64,000 nt of DNA from Saccharina japonica (GCA_008828725.1 MEHQ01001459.1:186001-250000), one strand, 5' to 3'. Positions 24,817-35,884 are shown, counted from the stretch's first letter. Notes: generated by a model from the letters alone, not told the origin. Program-made: numbers and translations.

Positions 24817-25946
24817 ACGTGCCTCCTTCTGCCTCTTACGAACCTTGCGTACAGAAGTCCTCGACAGCCGACGTAAGGCCCGCCCCTTCCTCCTTTTGTT
24901 TTAAAGTTTTCTTCGTATCGCATGCGGCTCCGTAGAACGTGCACGTACGTGCCAGGCTATTCGAATTTGCACGTACATTCAACACGGTTATATGTATAGC
25001 AGGCGTTGTTGTAGATATGTATGGCCTACATGGGTACCAAATGGGGTCGAGGTGCCAGGTGGGCCTCCGGCGGCTCCTGCGGAGGGCTGATTATATTTCT
25101 GCACCTTGTGGGTGGGAGCAGGGTGCGAAATGGGCCGGATCAGATCCGGGTGGGATCAGGTCCGGGTGGGAGCACGGGAAAATATGGTGCAAAAGTACGT
25201 GCAGATCCGACCAGCCCAGCACATACGTGCAATTATACGGCTGGTGGCGAATCTAGCCCGGTACACGCTTTGGTTTCCATTAGCCGGGTGGAGCAGGCCC
25301 AGCCTCAGCCAACCAACAACCCGTGCTAGGATAGAGGTACTGTACCTTTGTTTTGGCTGAAACGTGTTCTGAGTGACAGGGCTTCTTATTCCAAAATCGT
25401 CGGAATTTCATTCTTGTGTGGCAATACGTTCTGTCGTATCCTCATCCCATGGGACGTTTTCACGGGGTACGAGTAGTACTTTGTTTCCAGAAAACCAAAT
25501 TCAGTTTTGGACTTACTATTACTATAGTGTACGTAAACATCGTTAAGTCAGGAGCCCAATAAAACACATAGTGCACCTCTACCGTAGCATGCTACGACCG
25601 ACACTCCCGTCCTTCCTGTCCTACATGCGTACCCACGCGGGGGCCAGCCTCTCCACTCCCCAGGCTGCACACGTAGCGCTCTCTGCAGCAGTGGTATTCC
25701 CGCGTTGCTGTTAGGGGGGTGAACTCCTTCGCGTTGGGGTTAAGAATAAAAGGCATCACTATAAATACCACCATACGCGATATGTACGGTGACAGGGTCA
25801 GCCAGACCTCGCAAGGTTCTTTTCTCGTACCCGGTCCGCAGCTCGGGACCCTTGTGGGTGGGCGCCAATTGACTGTTGAAGACCTGGCAGACTTCCGCGG
25901 CCCACCCCAAGTCGGGGCAGACCGGATTTGGTTTGATGTTCATGCA
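24817..25946. other. unassigned interval
   Basis: No gene is recognised. A GC-rich self-complementary word CCTCCGGCGGCTCCTGCGG lies at about 25,062, and GGGTGGGAGCAGG/GGGTGGGATCAGG near-repeats occur at 25,110-25,180. Confidence 0.4.
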
Positions 25947-26615
25947 TCGCCCCGGTAGACTAGTAGTCAGCTTCACAGACTACTGGCATTGGTGTGTGTG
26001 TTCTTCACATTACACCTTCCTTTCTACTCGTCAACATCCAGCACACCCAGTCGTCAGTCGTCAGTGTCCGTGCCGATTCTTCATCCTAAAAAGTTGCCAG
26101 TTCTGTGGTCGCAAAAACTACGACGCAGAGATACTACGCTCAGTGCAGTAAGCAGAGCAGACAATGCAGTGCCATATACGACAGGCAAGACCTACCCTGC
26201 TAGCAATCCAGGTGCATGAAAGAGAAACAAAAAAAAAGAGAAAAGCGAATTAATTGGAATAAAAATAATTATTATTAAAACAAAAAGGACAAAAATAAAG
26301 AACGTGTCGTGCTCCTCCCAGAGGAGTACCCAAGTTCGAATCCCACCGTGGTGAGATATTTACTTTATTTGAAAAAACAAAAAGAAACCAATTGCTGAGA
26401 GCGCCTTCGTGGCTTGGGTAGGCGGAATCCGACGCAAGTCGACGACGGAAGAACGTGCTGAAATCTTCTCGCGATAAAAATGCAAGGCAAGTACTGTAGT
26501 GAGGAGAGAGCAGAAGAGCCTACTTAGTGACCCCGGATCTGAGTTACGACTACGAAAGAGGGAGAGAGAAAAAAAGGGCGAAGATAATAAATGGGATGGA
26601 CCAAGGATGGACAAA
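25947..26615 (+). mobile_element. tRNA-headed SINE, copy 5, interrupted
   Basis: The head half (CGCCCCGGTAGACTAGTAGT... CATTGGT) lies at 25,947-25,993. The remainder resumes at 26,327 with TACCCAAGTTCGAATCCCAC, which contains a near-consensus B box, and runs through the family body to GGGATGGACC. In the copy at 47 kb the two halves are contiguous as CATTGGTACCCAAG, so an insertion split this SINE inside its promoter head. Confidence 0.8.
25994..26326 (+). repeat. L-R family insertion inside the SINE head
   Basis: A 333-bp L module plus A-rich linker that ends at GTGCTCCTCCCAGAGGAG, the first words of the R module. It sits exactly between the two SINE halves. No target duplication is visible. 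Confidence 0.7.
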
Positions 26616-26637
26616 AACAAATGCCATGTTCATTGTA

Positions 26638-26936
26638 CAGTACCGGCGCGCTCATAAGAAGGGAACTCACAAGCAATTCAGGCTAAACTATTGAAAAAAA
26701 AACAAAAAACTCTCATCTTAGTCTGTCCTAGTCAGTGCATACGCGATAGGAAAGTGACCCCTTCCTGTTGCTGGTGTGGGCCCAAGGCATCATTCATTGT
26801 GCAGCACCAGGGAAAACGTCTTATCGGGGACCAAAATAAGAAAGAGCAACATAAGAAAGTTTGCTTTCGCGCGCGCCCAGAAAAAGAACGTCAGCCTGAG
26901 CCCGATTTCAGGTTTCTTATGAAAGGCCCGGTACTG
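26638..26936. mobile_element. MITE-like element, CAGTAC family, copy 3
   Basis: A 299-bp element with imperfect inverted ends: CAGTACCGGCGCGCTCATAA on the left and the complement of CAGTACCGGGCCTTTCATAA on the right. The interior is noncoding. Confidence 0.65.
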
Positions 26937-26994
26937 TACTGTGTACGACAGACACAACATACACTCGTTGATAGAGAGGAAACTCGAAATAAAC

Positions 26995-27420
26995 TCAGAA
27001 AAAAACAATCGAAAATAAACGAAGATAACCAAAAACAATGTGTCGTGCCTCCCAGACGGAGATGCGGCAGACAGCCCGAAACAACCAAGGGAAACGAAAT
27101 AATCGTACCCCGACGTACTCCGAACGAAATGAAAGGGCATGCGAACCGAGGCACGACCAAAACGCCCTCCAGCCATTCGCAGCAGTTTGCGATGCCAGTA
27201 CCGTAGATGTAGGTTCTATCTTATAGTCGGTTTGGTACCTTGTTACCCTTTCTGCCGGCTCCTTCCTGCTTCCACCAACCGTGCCCCAAAGCCGGAAAGC
27301 ATGCGTCAGGCAATACACAACACGCAAAATCATGCTAGCTGCGATGGACAATCCACAAAACAAAGCACACAAAGAGAGGCGTGAACAAAATAATGAAAAA
27401 TAACCACCCCGGGGTGAATA
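26995..27420 (+). repeat. L-R repeat family, diverged R module
   Basis: Begins with an A-rich linker, then GTCGTGCCTCCCAGACGGAG, GATGCGGCAGACAGCCCG and TAGTCGGTTTGGTACCTTGT. The 188-codon minus-strand frame across it is an accidental frame of the repeat. Confidence 0.6.
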
Positions 27421-28204
27421 TGTTGATCGATGATAAAACATATTATCACTACGTAAGAATGTCCAGAACCAAAGTTTGGGCTCGAAACCACGAAACCCGA
27501 GTAGATGTGTTGTTTCGATTGCCCCAGTAGTTCGCAAACTCATCTCCAACACCTCAAACACAATGCCGTCAAGAGGTTGTCAGTACTATTAATAGCTGTC
27601 GCTTTTGTGATATCGGGCGTAATATTCGGATTTTGTATATCGCGCCTGCATTGATCGCTCATCTCAGGTATACGCGGTGCGGCGGCGGGCATCTGCACGA
27701 CGCGGTGGAGCCCACCTTGTATACATTAACCTGGTGCACATATACATACAGCTGTACATAGAAAAATACCAGCAGGAATGTGCAAAATTCGTACAATATA
27801 CATGTACGTACGCGAAAAACTGCGAAACAGTTATTACTCGAAATGTGCGTCTTACACGCTCCTCTTTGGGTAAATAAACGCTCTCATATGATACTGGTGT
27901 GGGGTGACTACTGCAGGTGAGACACAGAGTATACCCTTGCAGGTCGTGACATATGTCCTTGGTGCTACTCACTTTCGTGTGGCTTAGAAGAAGGAGAGAA
28001 ACAGCTTTTTTAGTCGCAGAGCCGCGGTTGCATCTGATATGGGGAGGGCCCCAAAGCGCCAAATGCACAAGAATGCGGCCTGGGAAAAAAAAAAAAAAAA
28101 AAATGAGGGGAGGAATTCCCAGCGCTTGCGCAGGCGGTTTCGATGCGGGTCGCTTGATTTTTCGTGTTTGGTTTCATTTTGATCGGCACTCACTGGGCCT
28201 ATCG
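27421..28204. other. unassigned interval
   Basis: No gene is seen. It includes an A run at about 28,083-28,102 and ends where the next L module begins. Confidence 0.4.
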
Positions 28205-28985
28205 GTGTGTGTGTTCTTCACATAAAACCTTCCGTTCTACCCATCGACATCCAGCACACCCAGTGTCCGTGCCGATTCTTCATCCTAAAAATATACCAGT
28301 TCTGTGGTCACAAAACCGCGACACAGAGATACTGCACTCAGTGCAGTAAGCAGAGATGACAATGCAATGCCATATGCGACAGGCAAGATCTACCCTGCTA
28401 GCAATCCAGGTGCATGGAAGAGAAAAAAGAAAAAAGAAAAACGAAAATGAAAGAAAGCGAAAAAGGGAAAAAATAATAAAAAGTAAACATAATAAAGCAA
28501 ATCAGCACTCAACCAACCAAACAAAAGCATGACAACAAAAAGAACGAAATTGTCGTGCTTCTCCCAGAGATGCGGCAGCCAATACAAATGAAATGAAATG
28601 AAACGAAATGAAATGGACTGAAACACAGCGCAAACAGAGCAAGACTAAAAACGACAGCGAAGGACAGGCAGCCGGGGCACACCAAAAGCACCTTCCAGGC
28701 AGCCGAGGCAGGTTTGTGCCCGTGGTATATACATACAGGATATAGCAGCTAGTCGGTCTGGTACCTACCCTGTCTGCCGTCTCCTTCCAGCTTTCGTCCG
28801 CCGCGGTTTCCCTACGAACCCCCCCCCCCTCCGTCTCCATTCCCTTGGGCGCCACCCATACAACGGCTACGTGACACTTCCTACTCAGTTCCGTGTCATT
28901 TTCGTGCCACACACGAGACTCCAGGAAAGAGAAGAGGAAATAACAAAACTAAATGAATACGTACGTAGCTAAGCAATCAAAGATA
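28205..28985 (+). repeat. full L-R repeat unit
   Basis: Has the L module (CCATCGACATCCAGCACACC...), AG/A-rich linker, R module (GTCGTGCTTCTCCCAGAGAT... GGTCTGGTACCTACCCTGTC) and terminal CGTACGTAGCTAAGCAATCA. It is the best single reference copy outside the tandem cluster and abuts the palindrome to its right. Confidence 0.75.
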
Positions 28986-29936
28986 ATCCTAGGAAAATAC
29001 GGGGGGGCAGAGAGACAGGCAAAAAAAAAAAAAAAACGATCACGGCAAAATAAATAAATCGAACAAAAACGAAATAATCGGTAGGGTAATATGTTTGATT
29101 ACTGATTACGACACATTTGTATTGGTCAATACGCTAAAGTACGAGTGCTTTAAGGGGCCCCTTCGGTCACGATGAAACACGAGTCTTCCATCGTGAAAAA
29201 TATATATTTTTCGTTTTTTTTACAGCAGCAATACTATTTCTGGTATAATAACACCATATCAGTACTCCTTACGAAAAACGGCATAGCTCCAGTTCTAATG
29301 CTCAGTATTTCGCGCATAGAGTATTTGCAAAGAGCCTAGACCATGGTCAACATTTGTGTCTCGAGAGGCATATCGATCAGACGCCTTGGTCGTCACGAAA
29401 AGTGCCTCTAAAGATGAACTTGATCAAGTTCATCTTTAGAGGCACTTTTCGTGACGACCAAGGCGTCTGATCGATATGCCTCTCGAGACACAAATGTTAT
29501 CAAGTTCATCTTTAGAGGCACTTTTCGTGACGACCAAGGCGTCTGATCGATATGCCTCTCGAGACACAAATGTTGACCATGGACAAGGCTCTTTGCAAAT
29601 ACTCTATGCGCGAAATACTGAGCATTAGAACTGGAGCTATGCCGTTTTTCGTAAGGAGTACTGATATGGTGTTATTATACCAGAAATAGTATTGCTGCTG
29701 TAAAAAAAACGAAAAATATATATTTTTCACGATGGAAGACTCGTGTTTCATCGTGACCGAAGGGGCCCCTTAAAGCACTCGTACTTTAGCGTATTGACCA
29801 ATACAAATGTGTCGTAATCAGTAATCAAACATATTACCCTACCGATTATTTCGTTTTTGTTCGATTTATTTATTTTGCCGTGATCGGTTTTTGTTTTTTT
29901 TTGGCTGTCTCTCTGCCCCCCCGTATTTTCCTACAA
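28986..29936. repeat. long near-perfect palindrome (foldback)
   Basis: Left arm 28,986-29,423 and right arm about 29,500-29,936 are inverted copies of about 437 bp that differ at a few bases and in A-run length. The centre is GATGAACTTGATCAAGTTCA (axis at 29,423/29,424). Between axis and right arm a 76-bp piece (29,424-29,499) duplicates the first 76 bp of the arm. The arms contain smaller palindromes (GGGGCCCC; TCACGATG...CATCGTGA). Transcription would give a long double-stranded RNA. No coding frame is convincing. Confidence 0.9.
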
Positions 29937-30140
29937 ATGTTGACCATGGTCTCGGTTCTTTGCAAATACTCTATGGGCGAAATACTGAGCATTAGAACTG
30001 GAGCTATACCGTTTTTCGTAAGGAGTACTGATATGGTGTTATTATACCAGAAATAGTACTGCTGCTGTAAAAAAACGAAAAATATATATTTTTCACGATG
30101 GAAGACTCGTGTTTCATCATGACCGAAGGGGCCCCTTAAC
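29937..30140 (+). repeat. third partial copy of the palindrome arm
   Basis: From ACAAATGTTGACCATGG to GGGGCCCCTTAA the sequence repeats, in direct orientation, about 205 bp of the right arm with a handful of substitutions. It is older than the arm-to-arm divergence. Confidence 0.85.
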
Positions 30141-30269
30141 GAGCGAGATTAAAAAGAGGTTTTTATCACGACGATGCTCATTGGCCCAAAGGCCAAAACT
30201 ATCCCAAGATTCGACCCGCGCTCACGGGACTGTCATGTTTCTGTACATACGAGCGCCACCATCATCAGC

Positions 30270-30283
30270 CTCGCCGCCATCAT

Positions 30284-30314
<31 letters not shown>

Positions 30315-30365
30315 AGCAGCACAGCACCACCACCACAGCAGCAGCACCACAGCAACAGAGAGACC
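30270..30365. repeat. (CAT)n / (CAG)n / (CAC)n compound microsatellite
   Basis: Consecutive triplet runs of ATC/CAT (about 30,279-30,301), then CAG (about 30,302-30,320) and CAC/CAG mixtures. They create poly-Ser, poly-His or poly-Ala in the three frames. Confidence 0.85.
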
Positions 30366-30433
30366 ACCTGTAGCTGCAAACCAGGCAGTCACAGCTCTCC
30401 ATGCCTGGCGCAAGACGCTGAGGAGGGGGAGCA

Positions 30434-30781
30434 ATGCCAGGAGAAGTACCAACAACATCAACAAGTAGCAAGAAGCACAGACAGGGAAAGCAGCGGACTT
30501 CGAAGGGGAAAGCCGCAGCAGCAGCAGCAGCAGCGCCAACATCACCAACAACACCAACAAAGCAAGCAGGCAACAGCAGTAGCAGCAGGAGGAAGCAGTC
30601 GACCAAGCAGCCCGAGATCTCTGACGAGGTCAAGCTCAGGGTTCAAGGGCACAACAACTTGAAGCCGCCCATGGTGTTGCAGCCGGTGTTCTTCGTAAGA
30701 GTGACCAGGCGGGTGAAAGGAGAGAAGGTTTCGTACACGCGTGGTAGTGGAAGACGGTCGATTCCGGGGGGAGACACGTAG
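30434..30781 (+). CDS. low-complexity N-terminal candidate exon
   Basis: An ATG-initiated frame of 115 codons. Residues about 1-60 are Ser/Thr/Lys/Ala-rich with an eight-Ala run encoded by a GCA/GCC repeat. The C-terminal half is less repetitive (ISDEVKLRVQGHNN, then PVFFVRVTRRVKGEKVSY) and rich in basic residues. Several GT dinucleotides near its end could be splice donors. No domain is recognised. The frame could equally be produced by the microsatellite. Confidence 0.25.
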   Translation: MPGEVPTTSTSSKKHRQGKQRTSKGKAAAAAAAAPTSPTTPTKQAGNSSSSRRKQSTKQPEISDEVKLRVQGHNNLKPPMVLQPVFFVRVTRRVKGEKVSYTRGSGRRSIPGGDT

Positions 30782-31198
30782 CGACCAGCAACGATCCCCC
30801 TCCTCGATCGCTCTACTTCTTCTCCACTCTACTCCACTCTACTTCTTTTCTCCTCTTCTGTTTTCTTCTTCTCGTTTTCCATTGATCTCTCAGATCAATC
30901 TTACTTCCAATATGGTCACATAAGCGCCTTTTCAAACCATGACTGTTCTTCTTCACAAGTGATCTTTACAGACACTTCGGTGCCACCTCTGCCATCTCTC
31001 TTCATAGAGACAGAGCTTCGACACACGCGTCATTAGTTCAGGTTATGAGCCTCGATTTTGGTCTACGCACCGACTGGCACCACGGAATGACGTCTCCCGG
31101 CGAGCTCGTCACGTTCTACCTTCGAAGAAATGTCAAGTTTTCAAGTGCGGAGCGAGAGGAGTTTTTCTCCAACTATCAGAAGATCTGCACCAGGGCGT

Positions 31199-31930
31199 AA
31201 AAAAGGTGATGAAATGTTGCGCTGCCGCACCTTTTTGTCACAAAACCCGTTTTTTTCACCACGTTCCGAAGGCATGGTGCGGCTTGCCGCACTACGCTTT
31301 TCTTGTGCCGCACCTTTTTTCGCCGAATACTAAACAAATTGTGCGGGTCCTTTTTCGCCGTAGGCGAAAATTTGTTTGTGGGTTTGTTTCGTCGCAGGCG
31401 AAAAAACGTTTGGGTGTGTTATTCGCCGCAGGCGAAAACATTTTGGGGCTTTTTTGTCTTGATTTCGTCTCAGATGCTGTGTTTGGGTCTTGTTTCCTCT
31501 TTTGGCATAGAGTACTTTACTTCTTTTGATAATTCGATTGAAACTGTTGCCGTTTACATATGCCCGAGGACGTTCCAGGCAAACCAGGCCAGGGATCTGT
31601 GGCATGTGGCGCCTATTCAAGCACCTCACATTTGCTGACGATATGTCTGATGCTTTTTAGCCGTAAGTTTGTCCTTGTTTCTTCGCAAAATGCAGAGCAT
31701 TCTAAGGCAGCCGGCACCGCGTATACAAGAGGATAAACCGAGCGGGTTAGACGCACATTTTGAGTATATTGAGGCATATATCAGCATATTTGGTAAAAAC
31801 AAGCGGACTCCGGCGGCCCTCCGGCGGCCCCTGCGGGGAGCCGCACATCGCCTTCGGCGATGTGGTGCGGGCCTGCACCACGGCCTCCACCTCGTGGTGC
31901 GGTGTTTTCACCACGAGCCGGACGCCTATT
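31199..31930. repeat. clusters of short GC-rich hairpins
   Basis: Around 31,280 the palindrome GTGCGGCTTGCCGCAC lies among GCCGCACCTTTTTT words. At 31,349-31,437 three successive hairpins share the plan TTCGCC-GTA/GCA-GGCGAAAA. At 31,806-31,920 hairpins follow each other (CATCGCCTTCGGCGATG; GGTGCGGGCCTGCACC; CGTGGTG...CACCACG). Similar clusters occur at 25,062 and 49,750. Confidence 0.75.
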
Positions 31931-32878
31931 TTACGGCCTGATCTGCACCTACCCGACAGCATCGACATCGACTTTTTTCATCGAGTTTCATCAAGTTCGT
32001 TCGACAAGGTTACTACAAGGAGTACTGCGTTCACCCTTCTACGTGCGAAGCAGGTAAGTAGACTGCTGTCGCACATTCGCACGGGTAGCATGTACGAGCA
32101 ATGAGTCCGGTTTGCCGCTATTATGCGCGAAACTCGTACTCGTACGTTCCAAATCTGTTTCACGCCGTAATCGCAAACTATATGCCACACGAGTATGTTT
32201 GTACCATCGCACGCAACGCTTTGTTTTCGATACCATCATGCTTTGAAGCTGTAAACGCGAGACACGTCACAAAACTACATCTTCTCATCACACGCGAAAC
32301 TGGTTTCCTCACTACTTCCACGCTGTAAAGCACGAAGAAAGTTGCAAGACCGCTGTTTCCGCCTTCGCAACTAAAATTTGTTTTGAGCCAGTTTCGCGCT
32401 ATTAATACGCGCGAGGTCGTTCTTAAAACCGTTTCTTCAATCTACCAAGCGCGAAGTGCGTACGAATAGATTTGTCCTCGTGCAAGTTTCGACAAGCAGG
32501 CCTACACGTGCTGCAACATGCAGCCATTTTTCTGCTACTCCACGTAGCATCGGGGGAATCACCTCCAGCCTACACTTAGGCATCCATTTCCAGCAACAGT
32601 TTCACGCTTTGACGCGGAGGCACGACTTGGGACTCGGAAGGAAAACTCATCCTCATCCATTGTAGTTGGCGAAAAAATCACAAGCACTTCATCACGCAGC
32701 CAGGTCGTTGATGAATCGGCTACTCAGCCTGCCGCGGGACAATCAACTCCTGTCAGTTTGTTTTTTTACCATCATCCTGGCAAAGGGGCGACACCCCTGG
32801 CTAGTAAGGAGCTAGCATCTCTGATATCATAGGACTACAAGTTCTCCATCTGCTGCTACGACTACTGCTGTACGAGCA

Positions 32879-33346
32879 ATGCTGCGACATCACTACCCCG
32901 AGAAGCTATCGGCGTCTACAACAACAGAAGTTCTGCGGCTACTACTCATCAGCTCAGGTCATATACAGCAATTAATTCAACAATGTGCTTTTCAAGCTTT
33001 TCTTTCAGAATCGGAGACGAAATCAACGCCGCCTACAACCTTACCACGGTTCAGCTCAACACCACCACCACCGAAGCCCTCATCAAGCAACTGGTCACCA
33101 CCATCTCTAGCGCATTGGGAACAGCTACGTATTCAGCGAGATCCTTCTCAATACACAAACGCCGCTTTGCAGGCACGTGCGGGATTCACCCCAAACAAGG
33201 AATTCCACATGTTCTCGTTGCATGCCTGGTACAGATCTGGGGAGCAGGTTTTACATTGCCCGGCGACACGCGCCTCAACACGCGACAACATCAACCGTCA
33301 CTCGCAGGCTTCGAGCAACACGGCCCAGCACAACATTGCGGACTGA
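32879..33346 (+). CDS. unrecognised open frame
   Basis: An ATG-initiated frame of 155 codons. Residues about 40-85 are Thr/Pro/Ser-rich. The C-terminal part (LRIQRDPSQYTNAALQARAG and FTPNKEFHMFSLHAWYRSGE) looks like normal protein, but no family is recognised. Two other plus-strand frames overlap it (32,983-33,576 and 33,177-33,734), so the real coding frame, if any, is uncertain. Confidence 0.25.
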   Translation: MLRHHYPEKLSASTTTEVLRLLLISSGHIQQLIQQCAFQAFLSESETKSTPPTTLPRFSSTPPPPKPSSSNWSPPSLAHWEQLRIQRDPSQYTNAALQARAGFTPNKEFHMFSLHAWYRSGEQVLHCPATRASTRDNINRHSQASSNTAQHNIAD

Positions 33347-33738
33347 CTGCGAGTACAGGTCTTCACCACGTCTACAGGTTTACATCGACATCATCAACAG
33401 CATCTCACAGCCATCTTCGTATACTCGTACATCTTTTGGTCTGCTCTTCTACGTACACAAGATCCTCATCAGCAGCACCACTTATTTCTTCAACTACTGT
33501 ACATGTTCAGCATATCTACACGACGCCAGCACGAAAAACGAAGCTCGTCATCATCACGAGCAGCAATGTCTTGTAGACACCATATTCAAAGTAGAATCGA
33601 GGACAATTGTACTCGTTGGCTATATGGTCGCCATGCGATTTCTACATGTTCTGGTGAGAAAGTTTATTCCTGAACAGAGGCAGACGAAGAAGAACTTGCT
33701 TTTTCTGTTTTATGTTTCCCCCCTTGCAGTATAATCGG

Positions 33739-34090
33739 TCGCCCCGATGATCTACGTAGTGGTACCCTCGAACGCTTCTATGATATCGTTTCCGGGGTTC
33801 GATTTCCATGTGGGTCGAACTTTCGAGTGTATTTACAAAATATATATAAAACGGAATCAACTGTTGAGAGCGCCTATTAATAGTAGTAGGTAGGCACAAT
33901 TCGATGTAAGTCGACGCGGGAAGAAATGGCTGAAACATTCTCGCGATACAAATGCAAGGCACGAACCGTAGTGGGGGAGGAGGTAGAGGAGCCTACTTGG
34001 AGAACCCAAATCTGAGTCATGACTAGGTAGGAGAGAGAAAGAAAGGACGAACGTATTGTAAGGGGTGGGAAAAACAAATGAAAACAAAAG
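33739..34090 (+). mobile_element. tRNA-headed SINE, copy 6 (variant head)
   Basis: The head GTCGCCCCGATGATCTACGT with GTGGTACCCTCGAACGC and B box GGGGTTCGATTTCC differs from copies 1-5 and 8 but resembles copy 7, pointing to a subfamily. The body landmarks are present (ATTCTCGCGATACAAATGCA, GAGGAGCCTACTTGGAGAAC, AATCTGAGTCATGACTA). Confidence 0.8.
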
Positions 34091-34141
34091 TATACGAAAT
34101 CATATTTCTTTTGAACGGAGATATATGCTGTTTACCCCCCT

Positions 34142-34412
34142 ACTGGTGCTACGGTAGGGGGAAGCCCCATTTTCACTACCACGTTTACTTCACTCGGGCG
34201 AGTGGCTCTGTGTACCTCACTGAAAACTGGACGCAGGAATATGTTGTTGTCGCAGAGTAGGAAGCATATAATATCATGGTGGTGCATATCTCGACGACGT
34301 ATGGCGTTAAGACTTGAAGAAAAAGCGAAGAAATATGGTGGTCACTCGGCGGTGTGGCTCTCGTCCGCTGAAAATACTGGACTTAAAAGCGACCCCCTAC
34401 CATAGCACCAGT
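34142..34412. mobile_element. MITE-like element
   Basis: A 271-bp element with inverted ends of about 21 bp (ACTGGTGCTACGGTAGGGGG with one mismatch), flanked by short C-rich runs (CCCCC on both sides) that may be a target duplication or chance. The interior is noncoding. Confidence 0.65.
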
Positions 34413-34804
34413 CCCCCGTATATTGTTTTTATGCCGTAAACCAACACGGGAAGGAAAAACACGAACATAATCACGTTCGACTGCATCCATACCTACTACT
34501 TGTAGTAAACCAAATGGTTGGTGAATGTATAGCGTATCACATCAATTCCCTGGCATTCCATTTTGACCACGGCGTCCACAACACGACTAGAACGCATTTT
34601 TAAGAGTTGCTGAAGTAAATCAGTATGATTACTTGGCCCCTTGGAATAATTACCGAATACACCAACGTAAGGATGGAAGCATCACGAAAGCAACAAAGTA
34701 GATACATAAAATCATCGGTATAGCGACAGGTTTGTCTTCCCCAAAGCATCGTTGGCACTAAGAAACAGCCGGTAGATTGCTTGTCTTGGATACTTAGTAT
34801 CATT
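34413..34804. other. unassigned interval
   Basis: No gene or repeat is recognised before the start of copy B of the large duplication. Confidence 0.35.
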
Positions 34805-35097
34805 CGGCAGCATTTTCAAGAAACAGGGTCTTCGCGACGAAGAACCCCTGTAACATTGGATGGAAAAACACACGATAATTTGGTTAGTTGACGCTGAACA
34901 CCTGCTTGCTGCCGCCGACGCTCCTCTCGGTGCAACAACAATAGTTTGGTTTAGGTCGTGTCTAACCGATGTTCTACACGGCTCATGACTTCTTCGGTGG
35001 TGTGATACTGTGAACTGTCCTTGGCCGTCTAGTATTTCCCGCTATCCAACACGAAATATATGATGTTCTGTTATTTTGTTTTTCTTCATAGTCGTCG

Positions 35098-35450
35098 ACC
35101 GTCCCGATCGTCTACTGCAGTGGTACCCTCGAATGCTACGAAGAGTGGGTTTCCGGGTTCAAATATCACGTCGGTCAGACTTTTGAGTTATTTGTAAGAA
35201 ATTATAAAAAACGGAATATGCTGCTGAGAGCGCCTACTAGCGTGTGTAGGCGCAGTTGTTTAATTCGAGTCGACTACGGAAGAAAGTCCTGACGTATTCT
35301 CGCGATACACATGCAAGACATGAACAGTAGTGAGGGAAGCGGGAGAAGAGCCTGCTTTGTGGTGATGAATCTGAGCTGCGACTACGAAGGAGAGATAAGT
35401 GGCAGGCGTAGACAATACACGGAATGGAAAAAACAACAACAACAAAACAA
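35098..35450 (+). mobile_element. tRNA-headed SINE, copy 7 (variant head)
   Basis: Head ACCGTCCCGATCGTCTACTG with B box CCGGGTTCAAATATC, then the family body and a tail GGAATGGAAAAAACAACAAC. It belongs with copy 6. It interrupts copy B at a place where copy A is continuous (near 775). Confidence 0.8.
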
Positions 35451-35884
35451 GCGTCGTAGGGAATGTGATGCGTACTGTGCTTCGATCGCAACATTTTGAC
35501 GTCGGTGCGATGAGCAAATTAACGCACGCTGGAATCACGTTTCCTGATGTATGGCTACGTAACGCGAAATAGTGAAATCGCGGAACAAACGATGACAGCT
35601 ATTAGTAAAAGTACTCTGATGCAAACTGATGACGCTTGTATTAAATCGCGCCGCAAGAACTCTCGTAAACGTTTTGGCTGTAGTTCTTTCAAATTGTTTA
35701 GTATTCCAACATGTCGCATATCTGTCACACGCTGTTCGGTACGCTCGGCGTACTACACTGTTTATCCGCTGTTCCAGCGGGGCGATTTCAGCATCGAACG
35801 AATAATCCTGTCGGGGCTGAACCTCGCACCGTAACGTGCATCGGTATGTCCTTCCGAGAAACAAGTATTTTCGGGGGAGGAACG

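Larger units (their letters stand above)
30141..33738. other. coding-like island without recognised gene
   Basis: Open frames of 60-200 codons occur on the plus strand in changing phases, separated by hairpin-rich or T-rich stretches. That is the look expected of a host gene with introns or of a decayed element. Besides the two frames listed separately, about 30,949-31,199 is open and reads GMTSPGELVTFYLRRN. No domain is recognised and splice sites cannot be fixed without transcripts. Confidence 0.3.

Noticed and set aside
26327..26345. tRNA gene suggested by AAGTTCGAATCCCACC
   Set aside because: The matching A-box half is 330 bases away and the following sequence is the SINE body, so it is an interrupted SINE head.
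26995..27561. 188-codon minus-strand open frame
   Set aside because: Runs across an L-R repeat module and unrelated flank. No domain, and the frame is not kept in other copies of the module.
30174..30662. 162-codon Ser/Gln-rich frame
   Set aside because: Most of its length is translated ATC, CAG and CAC triplet repeats, and three frames are open at once.
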